From positions 1-47,195 of the IMG/VR virus record IMGVR_UViG_3300045994_000459: 47,195 nt of DNA; one strand, 5' to 3'. Position 1 is the stretch's first letter. Each line of letters opens with the position of its first letter. This DNA comes from a virus. Shown piece by piece: positions 1 to 9,400 of the stretch. The notes beneath the pieces were generated by a model that saw only the letters and a program-made list of their open reading frames with translations, did no database searches and had not been told where the DNA came from. A program made the translations under genes and the position numbers.

Positions 1-2
1 CT

Positions 3-233
3 ACTGATGTGTCTCCTGATACAGATATTTCTATTACACTCACAGAAGAAATACCCTCTTCTGGTATTGACTTGAACTCTTTACAAATAAAAGTTAAAGG
101 GTTTGACTTAACTGATCAGGTTATTATAAAAGGGGATATTCATTCTAGCACCATTAAGATAACCCCAGGAACCAAATATATGTCAGCAATAAATGAGGAT
201 TTCCACAATGGATCAGAATATTCGCCTGATTGA
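3..233 (+). CDS. C-terminal end of an Ig-like structural protein (5' truncated)
   Basis: The reading frame is open to the left edge of the window, so this is the 3' end of a longer gene; the GTG at position 9 is not needed as a start. The 70 or so visible residues look like the end of a beta-sandwich domain: alternating hydrophobic residues with the stretch GIDLNSLQIKVKGFDLTDQV. The pattern 'NSLxxKVxGxxxTDQVxI' recurs in the 686-residue protein at 3163-5223 (KVNGVEVTDQVQITF), so the two proteins share an Ig-like module. It overlaps the next gene by 26 bases. By context it belongs to the virion or adhesin module. The exact role is unknown. Confidence 0.6.
   Translation, partial: TDVSPDTDISITLTEEIPSSGIDLNSLQIKVKGFDLTDQVIIKGDIHSSTIKITPGTKYMSAINEDFHNGSEYSPD
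195..199 (+). promoter_or_regulatory. Ribosome binding site that sets the start of the next gene at 208
   Basis: GAGGA lies 8 bases before the ATG at 208. The earlier in-frame ATG at 193 has no such motif and would itself span this site. The start at 208 is therefore preferred. Confidence 0.65.
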
Positions 234-1572
234 ACCTAACATGGCTATGTTCCTAAAGGACCACGAGCTGAAGTTTTACAATCTGATATATGATAGGCAC
301 GATAAAGGCACTAAGAATGGCTATGAAAATTTTCTATTGTCTAGGTATCAAGACGGAACTATGCCCCTCACGGCGTATCCCACTCTTATTGAACTTCAGA
401 ATAAAGTAAGTAGTCTAGATTATGACGGGGAATGGTTTTGGTCGGTACAATCAATCAATGATACACCATCGTTTCCTGGTATGGTAATACGAAAATGGCA
501 AGTGGATCCTGAACAATACGGGTTAAGGCAGTTTCAATTCAAGGCATTTCCTGGGGCTAATTCAGGTAATGCTATTGCAATAGAGTACTATAATTTTCCC
601 TTGTTGGAAGATATGGGAACAGACAGGAATTATATAGTTATTGATGGAAGCTATCGCTGGGCAATAAGGCGTTTACTTATAGGCCAAAGCATTAAAATTG
701 GACCTAATATACATGATGAAACATTTTGGGGCGTGATCGTATCTATTACTCCTGATCCTAATCCTATACCTGTTCCTGATCCTGACACCAATCCTCCTTC
801 ATACCAGATCACACTTAGACCCTATGATTATCCTCCTAGTAGTCACGGAGATGGGGAGAATGTTTTCATAGAGGCCCGTATATTCGTAGTAGATACTGGG
901 GGGAATCTTTTGGAACTAGATCCTACTGACCTCTCAGTGGTAAGTAGTCATTATAGAAATGTTTATAAGAGTTCCTCAACATTAGCATTTAGTATTATCA
1001 AAAATATTCCAAATATAGAATTGGGGAATAGAACACCAGCTCTGTTCTTTATGTCTGGATCTACAACTTTTTGTATGGCACTGCGAGATTTATCCTCAAT
1101 TAGTGCATCTCAAATTGCACCACTAAACTATTATGATCCTGGGAATACTTTCATACCAGTATATGAATTGCGGATTAGAAATGATGATCCGGAAGACATT
1201 AACAACCACCCACAGTTTTACTTTCTGCAGCAAGACTACAGGACTGCAGGGGCATCTGTAATAACTTGGCCTTCATACAATTATATTACTGAAAATATGG
1301 CTGCCCAAGGGGCTTTTATGGTAGTCAATGCAGATCCCGAATTTATACTTCCTAGTGGTATAGTACGGTGTACTTGCCAGATACTGGATAATTATAGATT
1401 TCCTATGAGCAATGTACCGGTGAACTGGTCGGTTACACCCTCTGGTGCTGGTAGGTTTACGACTGTAACTGGAACAACTACAAATGTTAGTGGTTACGCC
1501 TATGCTACTTTTAGCGGAGCAGATACTATACCGTTCCCTACATATATATCAGTAACGACGACAGCTTTCTAA
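208..1572 (+). CDS. Virion/adhesin protein with C-terminal Ig-like domain
   Basis: About 454 residues from the ATG at 208. No signal peptide or membrane segment is visible. The N-terminal part is related to that of the next gene: both have DGxxFWS followed by an IRKW or IRRW motif and then AIAIEYY or AFAIESY. A middle segment (residues about 150-220) holds a module with IKIGPN, then RPYDYPP and a GD, also seen in the 686-residue protein. It contains a proline/aspartate-rich loop (PDPNPIPVPDPD). The last 80 residues resemble a Big-1 type bacterial Ig-like domain: CQILDNYRFPMSNVPVNWSV, a glycine-rich turn, then a YAYATFSG strand. Such domains act as stalks or carbohydrate contacts on phage fibres. 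It forms an operon with its neighbours. The specific receptor is unknown. Confidence 0.7.
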   Translation: MDQNIRLIEPNMAMFLKDHELKFYNLIYDRHDKGTKNGYENFLLSRYQDGTMPLTAYPTLIELQNKVSSLDYDGEWFWSVQSINDTPSFPGMVIRKWQVDPEQYGLRQFQFKAFPGANSGNAIAIEYYNFPLLEDMGTDRNYIVIDGSYRWAIRRLLIGQSIKIGPNIHDETFWGVIVSITPDPNPIPVPDPDTNPPSYQITLRPYDYPPSSHGDGENVFIEARIFVVDTGGNLLELDPTDLSVVSSHYRNVYKSSSTLAFSIIKNIPNIELGNRTPALFFMSGSTTFCMALRDLSSISASQIAPLNYYDPGNTFIPVYELRIRNDDPEDINNHPQFYFLQQDYRTAGASVITWPSYNYITENMAAQGAFMVVNADPEFILPSGIVRCTCQILDNYRFPMSNVPVNWSVTPSGAGRFTTVTGTTTNVSGYAYATFSGADTIPFPTYISVTTTAF

Positions 1573-1582
1573 GGAGAAAAAT

Positions 1583-3163
1583 ATGGCATATGAAAATGTA
1601 AGAATATCGACACCTGGGTTTTGTTGCGATGGGCAGTATTTTTATTCTATGATGCCCTCACCCACTAATATGTTAGTGCAAAAAACTAGTTATGGGGACC
1701 CAGTAACCAATTTTCCCCTTAGTCACGAAATGAATTTATCTGCTAAGGGAGGATCTTTCCTATCCTTGCAGTTTGATGGGATAAACTTTTGGTCTCTAGA
1801 ACAAGGAGATGCACCTAATCAGAATAGCCAAAGAATAATTAGAAGGTGGCTCATACAAAATTTTATGTGTGTACTCCAGGACTCATGGATACTGCGTGCT
1901 CGCACAGCGGAAAATATCAATGGGGGAGCTTTTGCGATAGAAAGTTACACGGATACGATAACAGAGGCCTGTGGGTATGGTACATCTAGGCCTGATAGTA
2001 TAAAACTTAGACATCCTAGAGCCGCATTCTTTCAAGTATCTGATAGATTTTATTTAATTTCTGCTACACAAAATATTACACAAGAGGTTCAAGTGGCTGC
2101 CGCCGGAGATCCAGATTATTATACTGTTAGGACTAATGGAGCGATTGGATCAATTGGATCAACTCAAAATACGTTTTATCCTGGAGACAGGATCGTACTG
2201 CGGAGAGATTTATATTTCTTCAATAATGAATCTCCTAGCCAAGGTTCGGCCGGGGCGGCCTTATATTGGTATGCTATTCCGTTTCAGAGTCCTGGTGGTA
2301 ATCCTACAGACCTACTAGAACCTACTTTCAAGAGTTGCCACGAGAGTGGTATTTATGAACAAACCCAAGCTGCAGTTTTTGTTACTGTAGAAGATTTGGC
2401 TGGTATAAACCAGGGGAAGTACGCTGGTCTTATAGCCTACGTTAGGGGGCAACAATTAATATTTAAGCGTCCTAATTTGGCTAGCTCCTTACCATATCCA
2501 GGGCCATCTATTACTGGACAGATGCCTACAGGATTTGACTATACCGGTAGAGTAAATCTAGAGTTTAAGGAAAACGTGGCCTCTATGATAATGGATACTG
2601 CTATTAAGAATGATAGAATTACTTTACACACTATTTATGATATAGCTCAATCCATAAATACTACAACTTGCACTACCTCGAATATATACCGGCTTCAGAC
2701 AGATTATACCTATGGTACGAGTATTGAGGCAGCTTTTACTATAGGCCCATATAATTATGTTGTTTCAGTTATGAAACCTATGGTAACATCAATTGCTTTG
2801 ACCGCAGAACCAGCTTTGGTAGTTGCCAATGGGGTAGACGCAGCTCTTATATGGGCTACTGTAAGAGACCAGTACGGAGCACCTATAAATGGCAAGCGTC
2901 TTGTCTTTGGTGTATCGGCTACAGATGCACAGGCAGTAGGGTATTTTAAATGTCCTGATGATGATCCCATTCCTGTATCACGTTGTGTGCAGGGAAGTTT
3001 TACCTGGCTTGATGCTGCACCCCACAAACAAGCTGAGGTAATTACTGGTACCCAATCCTCTTATTTAGATGGCCCTCCATCTATGGGAGGACAAGCTGTA
3101 ATAAAATGGAGAGCAGGAACTAAAGCAGGATTAGTAACAATTGTAGCCATAGTACAACCATAA
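1583..3163 (+). CDS. Virion/adhesin protein with C-terminal Big-1 domain
   Basis: 526 residues. The ATG at 1583 follows AAGGAG (1571-1576) with 6 bases between. The N-terminal half is a divergent paralogue of the preceding protein: FDGINFWSL corresponds to YDGEWFWSV, and GGAFAIESY to GNAIAIEYY. The C-terminal 130 residues are a clear Big-1 (invasin/intimin-type) Ig-like domain: ANGVDAALIWATVRDQYGAP, then a KRLVFGVS strand, and a closing VTIVAIVQ strand. Between these is a cysteine-containing insert (CPDDDPIPVSRC) that could form a disulphide or metal loop. Its stop codon overlaps the next ATG by one base (TAATG), which suggests translational coupling. A surface-exposed virion component is the best guess; exact placement in the particle is not visible. 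Confidence 0.72.
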   Translation: MAYENVRISTPGFCCDGQYFYSMMPSPTNMLVQKTSYGDPVTNFPLSHEMNLSAKGGSFLSLQFDGINFWSLEQGDAPNQNSQRIIRRWLIQNFMCVLQDSWILRARTAENINGGAFAIESYTDTITEACGYGTSRPDSIKLRHPRAAFFQVSDRFYLISATQNITQEVQVAAAGDPDYYTVRTNGAIGSIGSTQNTFYPGDRIVLRRDLYFFNNESPSQGSAGAALYWYAIPFQSPGGNPTDLLEPTFKSCHESGIYEQTQAAVFVTVEDLAGINQGKYAGLIAYVRGQQLIFKRPNLASSLPYPGPSITGQMPTGFDYTGRVNLEFKENVASMIMDTAIKNDRITLHTIYDIAQSINTTTCTTSNIYRLQTDYTYGTSIEAAFTIGPYNYVVSVMKPMVTSIALTAEPALVVANGVDAALIWATVRDQYGAPINGKRLVFGVSATDAQAVGYFKCPDDDPIPVSRCVQGSFTWLDAAPHKQAEVITGTQSSYLDGPPSMGGQAVIKWRAGTKAGLVTIVAIVQP

Positions 3164-5223
3164 TGCAAAAATCAATACAAGTAGTGGGGGCTTCCTCCAA
3201 AACTTCAAATCAATATATAAGAAGTTATACTTGGGGTTGGGTCTGGGGATCCCAAGAGTGGTTGGACCCAGACAATGACGGTGTTTGGAATTGGTATAGA
3301 ACCGATGGGGCTCATCATACTTTTGTAGCAGGTGTTACTGGTCCTGCAGATTCATACCTAACTTTGATAGAGCGCCCAGTTACTCCTTTGCCTATGCCAG
3401 GAACAACGGCTTCTGGTGAGGGGAGGGTAGTCATATTTGAGGTTAGGGGAGCATTACCCCACTTGACCTCAGCCGAAGTATCTTATATGTCCTCACATCT
3501 GCAGGATTTTCTAGGGGGAGAGGGAGGTGGCTTTAGGTGCGCTGTTCGCTATGGTAGTGATTTTGCCTATTTCCTATTTGCTGATCCTTCTTTACCTGAT
3601 GTATGTAGCCCTGGTGCTTTTATTACTATACAAATGCCACCTCAGGTAGACCCAGCCATACTAAATCAATATTTTACACCAGAGGCTCTTCAAATACTTA
3701 ATACTGAACATGCTCCTATGGCTTTTTCCCCAGGATATGCTAGTTTTTCTACTATCTATGAGCCGCTGGCTGCTTATGAAGATACTAATATGCGGGTATA
3801 TAATCCCGTGGTCAGTGGGTCTACTATACTAGATTTATGGATGCCGTGGGTACCAACAAACGAGGATGGTTCTACCGGATTTTTCCTAACTACCGATTTT
3901 CTACATACGGGGGGCACATTTTATATGGGGCCCAACGTTCAGGGGGCTTCAGGTGTAGCCATAATACAACAGATTACAGGACCCGCACAAGTAAGAATCA
4001 GCCCTGCTCCGTATGACTTTGCTCATGGGGATCCTCTTTCATATAAGTATGCCGATAAAGAGAAGAACATCTTTATTCCTGTACCAGACATCGAGGGTAA
4101 TAAGAGTATTGGTTCCCAGACCACACAAAGCGGTGGGCGTTATTCTGAGACAATGCTTTTTACCAAGGAAGGAATGCAGACTAGCACTAAAATAGAAACC
4201 TTTATTCCTATACCATGGGCTATTCCGGCCCCTTATTCTATTAGGAATATTCCGTATACTTCTATTTGGCAAAGGGTTTCTAATCCTTCAATAGCCTTAA
4301 ATTGGGACACTCTGGTCTATAAAGTGAATGGTGTTGAAGTTACAGACCAAGTACAGATAACATTTATTCCTGGTGGTGCTGAGTTATTTTACCAGCCCCC
4401 CGTCAATTTTCTACTTAATAGCCGAGTATATGTCTATGTCTATGTGTCTGCTTCTCCTAGTTTTGTTACATCTTTTTTATATGATGCACATAATTATAGT
4501 CGATATATTCATGTACCTGATACTTCTAAATTCCAAGGTGGTGGTCAACTGATCTTAGGGCCTAATCCAGTAGGAATCACGGAATCTAATGAGGTAATTG
4601 CAGTAGACTCGGCAGAGGAAATCATGGTAAATGCTCTACAAAATGAGTTCATTGCTGGTGATCCTATTCTATATACTTATGATGACTATCCTTTAGAATT
4701 GAGTTATTGGTTTGATATCGTAGATGATTTCTATCCTCCGCGGATCATAAATCAATATCCATATCATCTCATGAATAATGTTGATGTACGCCACTGGATA
4801 AGATTTGACGTCATGGATGAAGGTCTTGGGGTGGACATCAGTACTTTATCCTTCACGGTGAATAACATGGTTGTTATTCCAGATATATATAAATACAGTG
4901 ATAATTGGTATCAGGTAGTCTATACTCCTCCAGAGGCATTCTATTATGACTCTTGGATAGATTGTTTTGTTACGGTAGCCGATTTGTCTTCAGCCCAGAA
5001 CAGGGCTTTTGCTACTTGGAGTTTTAGAACTAGCTCGGCGGAGGCTCCTATTATCTTGGACCCCGACCCTTACTATTGTGCTTTCCCGGTAGGTTTAAAG
5101 GACGATATACATCTTGATATATATGGGCGAAAAGGCGGAGCCAATTTACATAGCCTTGTGTTTACTATAGATCAGAAAAAGTACGATCCAATATCCTATC
5201 CAAAAATATACAGATTCAAGTAA
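3163..5223 (+). CDS. Multi-domain Ig-like virion protein with internal GPN/GD repeat
   Basis: 686 residues, starting at the ATG of a TAATG overlap. The N-terminal 150 residues are Trp-rich and may form a jelly-roll (GRVVIFEVRG, then FRCAVRYGSDFAYFLF). A module of about 55 residues occurs twice, at roughly residues 245-300 and 455-510. Each copy has a GG turn, then MGPN or LGPN, two strands, and AHGDPLSYKY or IAGDPILYTY. Two Ig-like domains follow the copies. The second (about 525-640) has PPRIINQYP, DEGLGVDISTLSFTVNN, a YTPPE turn and a final WSFRTS strand, a pattern common in appended Ig domains of phage structural proteins. A partial third Ig-like unit ends the protein. No catalytic motif is seen. 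Probably a fibre or surface component. Confidence 0.68.
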   Translation: MQKSIQVVGASSKTSNQYIRSYTWGWVWGSQEWLDPDNDGVWNWYRTDGAHHTFVAGVTGPADSYLTLIERPVTPLPMPGTTASGEGRVVIFEVRGALPHLTSAEVSYMSSHLQDFLGGEGGGFRCAVRYGSDFAYFLFADPSLPDVCSPGAFITIQMPPQVDPAILNQYFTPEALQILNTEHAPMAFSPGYASFSTIYEPLAAYEDTNMRVYNPVVSGSTILDLWMPWVPTNEDGSTGFFLTTDFLHTGGTFYMGPNVQGASGVAIIQQITGPAQVRISPAPYDFAHGDPLSYKYADKEKNIFIPVPDIEGNKSIGSQTTQSGGRYSETMLFTKEGMQTSTKIETFIPIPWAIPAPYSIRNIPYTSIWQRVSNPSIALNWDTLVYKVNGVEVTDQVQITFIPGGAELFYQPPVNFLLNSRVYVYVYVSASPSFVTSFLYDAHNYSRYIHVPDTSKFQGGGQLILGPNPVGITESNEVIAVDSAEEIMVNALQNEFIAGDPILYTYDDYPLELSYWFDIVDDFYPPRIINQYPYHLMNNVDVRHWIRFDVMDEGLGVDISTLSFTVNNMVVIPDIYKYSDNWYQVVYTPPEAFYYDSWIDCFVTVADLSSAQNRAFATWSFRTSSAEAPIILDPDPYYCAFPVGLKDDIHLDIYGRKGGANLHSLVFTIDQKKYDPISYPKIYRFK

Positions 5224-5234
5224 CGGAGGTTGAT

Positions 5235-6446
5235 ATGCAGGTAGGGAAGATATCATCATATGATTTACAAAAGAACTTTACGGGTTTTTACTCAGAAATG
5301 GTCGGTACTACCGGCTCAGGTTTCTTCTATTTTTTGCATAGGGTAATACATAATACAGAGCAAATAATCCGAGTCCAGCACCGGGATGGCTCCTCCGGGG
5401 GAGCCCCTCCCTGTACTCTAAAATACTGGAATATGGATGGTACCCCAGCAGCTCAGTTTACTGTTGGTTCTGGAGGAATTTCCTATAAGAATATTATAGA
5501 TATAACATGGTTACAGGATGAACAAAAATTTGTATACCTAACTATGGATCCTTCTCTAGTAATAGGTAATACATACAGCATGTATAAATGTGATGCAACT
5601 GGAAGTAATCCTTCACTCATGGTTTCTGGGTTCGACGGAGACGGACAATGGGCTAACTGGTGGACGACCGCAGTAAGTGGTTATGTAGGATTAGCCTCTA
5701 CGAAGGATAATATCTTCGTAAAAGTTGGTGCAAATTTATACAAATTTAATCAGGACATTTCTGGAGATTGGGCCTCAATCAAAGCCTCTGTTCCCAAAGT
5801 AACCAATGCTTTTCATTATGGAAATGGGGTGGGGTGTAGAAATTTGGCTTTCCAACCCGCTTCAGGAACTACCTCGTCTGGGTATTTAATATATAGTTGG
5901 TATGATACAGCAATAGATTCTCTTTATGTAAGAAGTATAGATTGTGCTACTATGGCCTATGTTCCTACCCGCTGGGCCATGTTAAGTATTAACGACTATG
6001 GTTATGCGAAAGAACCATTATTTATAAATCAGTTAGATCCCAGTTCCTTACATTATATCAAACCGGCCTCCTACGCTGGCCCTACTACTGTAACTGGAGT
6101 TACCGCATCTGGGTCGGTCTCATCAGAATATAGAGCAGTTGCTACGGCAGCAAACCTCAATGTGTTTAACATAGATTCTAATCTGGCGGCTTTCTTGAAT
6201 GTAAACTCCTCAGACACGGTAATGCCTGCCGGAATAGGTGCTCAGGCTGATATTATTGCAAATGTTGCTAATTGCTGGGGAACTACATTGTCGGGAAAAT
6301 TAGTACAATTCTGGGTTTCTTCTGGTGATGGTGGAGTATTTCCTGCATGGGCATATACAGACGGGTCTGGAAAGGCCTATACTAAATTTACCACGGGAGC
6401 CAACGTTGGAATCAGTAACGTTGCGGTCGTTGTGAATGAGATTTAA
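5235..6446 (+). CDS. Beta-rich virion protein with C-terminal Big-1-like domain
   Basis: 403 residues. The ATG at 5235 follows CGGAGGT (5224-5230). The first 280 residues have repeated short strands with aromatic residues (KFVYLTMDPS, YSMYKCDATG, NIFVKVGANLYKFNQ, GYLIYSWYD), consistent with a beta-propeller or similar fold; this is inferred from pattern only. The last 85 residues form an Ig-like domain of the same type as in the two genes at 208 and 1583 (ADIIANVANCWGTTLSGKLV, a GDGG turn, then YTDGSGKAYTKFTTG and a VAVVVN strand). The TDGSGxAxxxF segment is typical of Big-1 domains. Gene order suggests that the proteins at 208, 1583 and this one serve as alternative or stacked units of one surface structure. 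Confidence 0.66.
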   Translation: MQVGKISSYDLQKNFTGFYSEMVGTTGSGFFYFLHRVIHNTEQIIRVQHRDGSSGGAPPCTLKYWNMDGTPAAQFTVGSGGISYKNIIDITWLQDEQKFVYLTMDPSLVIGNTYSMYKCDATGSNPSLMVSGFDGDGQWANWWTTAVSGYVGLASTKDNIFVKVGANLYKFNQDISGDWASIKASVPKVTNAFHYGNGVGCRNLAFQPASGTTSSGYLIYSWYDTAIDSLYVRSIDCATMAYVPTRWAMLSINDYGYAKEPLFINQLDPSSLHYIKPASYAGPTTVTGVTASGSVSSEYRAVATAANLNVFNIDSNLAAFLNVNSSDTVMPAGIGAQADIIANVANCWGTTLSGKLVQFWVSSGDGGVFPAWAYTDGSGKAYTKFTTGANVGISNVAVVVNEI

Positions 6447-6448
6447 TC

Positions 6449-9400
6449 ATGCCTCATACTGTAAGTGGGACCATAACTTCAACAGGCACGCTATTACCTG
6501 ATGGTACTGCTGTATCTGGGAGTCACTCTGTAAATTATACTTACTCATATATTTTACCCAATCCTTCCGGAGTTTATAGTGTAGATGCTTGTAGTAGTGG
6601 TATTGCTAATCTTCCTCTCTATGTGCAGGCTATAGGAGACTCAATACCTCTGAGTCCTACGGATATAAAAGATGGTCTTATTTGCTATCATTCTCTGCAA
6701 GAAACTGGAATCAGAATAGAAGATAACTCAGGGAATGGCTATACAGCATATGCTATAGGTACTATACCTGTTCGGGGTAGAACTGGATATGGTCGAAGCC
6801 TTGGCCAGTATCCTTACGGTCATATTAATGTGCCCACTCTTCCCACACAAAGTGGGAATAATTATATGTGCACCTTCTGGTTTAAACCCACCACTTTATT
6901 AGTCTCAGGTAGTAATACTTCCTTTACCATTATGGGTACCCACGATTTCTATGGAGATCACTTTATAAATCCTTGGGACTATAAAATTTCATCTCCATAT
7001 CAAGGGTGGTACTTATTAAACCCCTGTCAGATATGTGTAGCCTCAAAAGGTGTACAGGCAGGAACTACTATTACTAATGGGCCACGTACCGTCGTGTCTA
7101 GAAGTTATGGGCCTCTTATCAACAATAGAGTTATAGAAAGTTTTACTATATATTCTTCTTCTTCAGCTCTTTTATCACTTAAGATTATGAAGAACACCAG
7201 TGGTAATGTATTTGATATAATAGATCTGGAGTCTTTTACCCACAACGGAGGAGGATCACAGACATTTGTCCTGACTTCCCCGTATTATGTACCCGATGAT
7301 GGAGCTACTTACTATCCTGGTTTCTACCTACCACTCAATATTGGTTCGAATAGTAGTAGTGCATCTTTTAATGACAGATCTGCACCTAATAATTTAGTTG
7401 GTAATGGCATAACTTTAGGTACTACCATTAACACGATTAAATTACAAGTAAAGTATGTTGATCTTGATGACAGTGTTCTTAGGATCCAAGGCAATTCTAA
7501 TACGAATTGGTTTAGTAATACAAACACATCCGCCACCTTATACTTCCCTATAGATAAATCTTGGGATTGGGATATAGAAACTGAATTCTTTATACCAACT
7601 CCTGCTATTACAGATCAGGCTGCTGGTTTTATATTCTTTAATAGTACCTCCCTTAATAATTATTGTTCTTTTGTTGTAGTAGCAAGAGGTCAGTATTCTT
7701 TTGATATAAAAGCACAAACTGGAAACTATTCCTATACATGTGCTTCTGATATATGGTATGGTAATAGTTCATTCAAGTTTGGTATGAAGAAGGTTGGTCA
7801 GACTGTCTATTTTAGGTATCTCGATCCTATTTCTTATTCTTGGATATGGCCTATATACTACATGGATTGTTCCCTATGGAGTAGTAGCATGCGCATAGGA
7901 CTACAAAGCTATAACCCTACCGGTGCTGCTCCCGTAGTTACCTATAATTATATCGAATTTGTTAGAGGGGTCAAGCCCGCCGGAGTCGGTGATCCAGAAG
8001 TACCAGGCCGTATATGGATCTCTTATAATGAAACTAGTGTTTCTGGGACTGTGGGAGTGAGAACTGATAGTAGAATTTGGTTACACACAAATAGGGACGG
8101 CTTCGCGGCGGGAACTTCTACACACACTTGGGACCCATCTAAATGGTATCTATTGCAGTTTGGAACAAAACCTAATGCTGCTCCTGGAGAGTATTGTTGG
8201 TGGGTAAATGGAAGCCAGGAAAGGGGATTGACTGTAGGCTCTGGGACGGGTGCTGTGTCCTTTATTACTTCTGATGGTATGAATTATTTTGATCCCTACC
8301 CTCAACCTGCCAGTGGTTCTTTTGTGTTGGATGAGGTAGCGCACTGGAGTAGATGGCTCACAGGAGAAGAAAGCCTAAAGATGGTTAATAAAGTATCCCA
8401 AGTAGCATGGTTTTATTTACAGGGTTATTATAAATCTGATGCTAATGTGGATATGATTTCATCTACTACGACTTCTGGAGATTCTAGTCTAAGTAATATT
8501 TCAGGTGGTTTACGTAGTATTACTTATGCACAGTATCAACAAGGTACTCCTTCCGGGGTATCAGTAAGATTTCAGAAAATAAGTTATCGAATTCAAATAG
8601 GTTTAAATGTGGTCTCTCGAAAACTTGACCAGGCTACGTTTAATATTATCAGGCGCTCTAGTGGGTGGGTAGGGGCCAATACATGTTATTGTGAAGAGCC
8701 TATACCGCCATGGCCCCTTGCATCTGGAACCCTGTCGGCTAATACCGCAAATGGCGGTAATGTGCCCGCTAATCTAAAAGACGGTAATGCTGCTTCATAT
8801 TACGAAAATACGGGCCCCCCTGCTAATGCTGCTTATTACCTAAGAGTTTCTTATCCTTTAAATTGGCCCACTACCAGAACCGGCTGGAAAGCAATTAGAT
8901 TTAGAGCTTATAGTAGTGTGAACTTTTGGCTAACTGATTTTCCTAAAACTATGAGAATATGTGGTTCCAACCTGATGAGTCCCACTACCACTACAGATTC
9001 AGACTGGGAATATCTATTTGATATCACTTCCCCGGCACCTCCATCTAATAATTCATGGGCTGATTGGGCAACCTTTCCTTGGACTGTACGCTATCCTCAC
9101 TACCGCATACAATTTTTAACCAATTATGGAAACTCAAGTACCAACTGGATAACTATATCAGAAATGGATATAAATACAGTAGGTCTGGAACCTAATGCTC
9201 TATTCTTTGACATACGTGGGGATGTACCTATTTATAATCAAGGCCCATCTACCACCAGTAATAATGTGCAAAACTTCTACATTCTAAAGCGATGGACAGA
9301 GCCTTTGGTAATTATTACACCGGACTCTACGGCAGCTAATTTTAACCAACTGGTCTATCATCTGACGGGTCCTGAGTATATAGATGTATTACCTGCCAGG

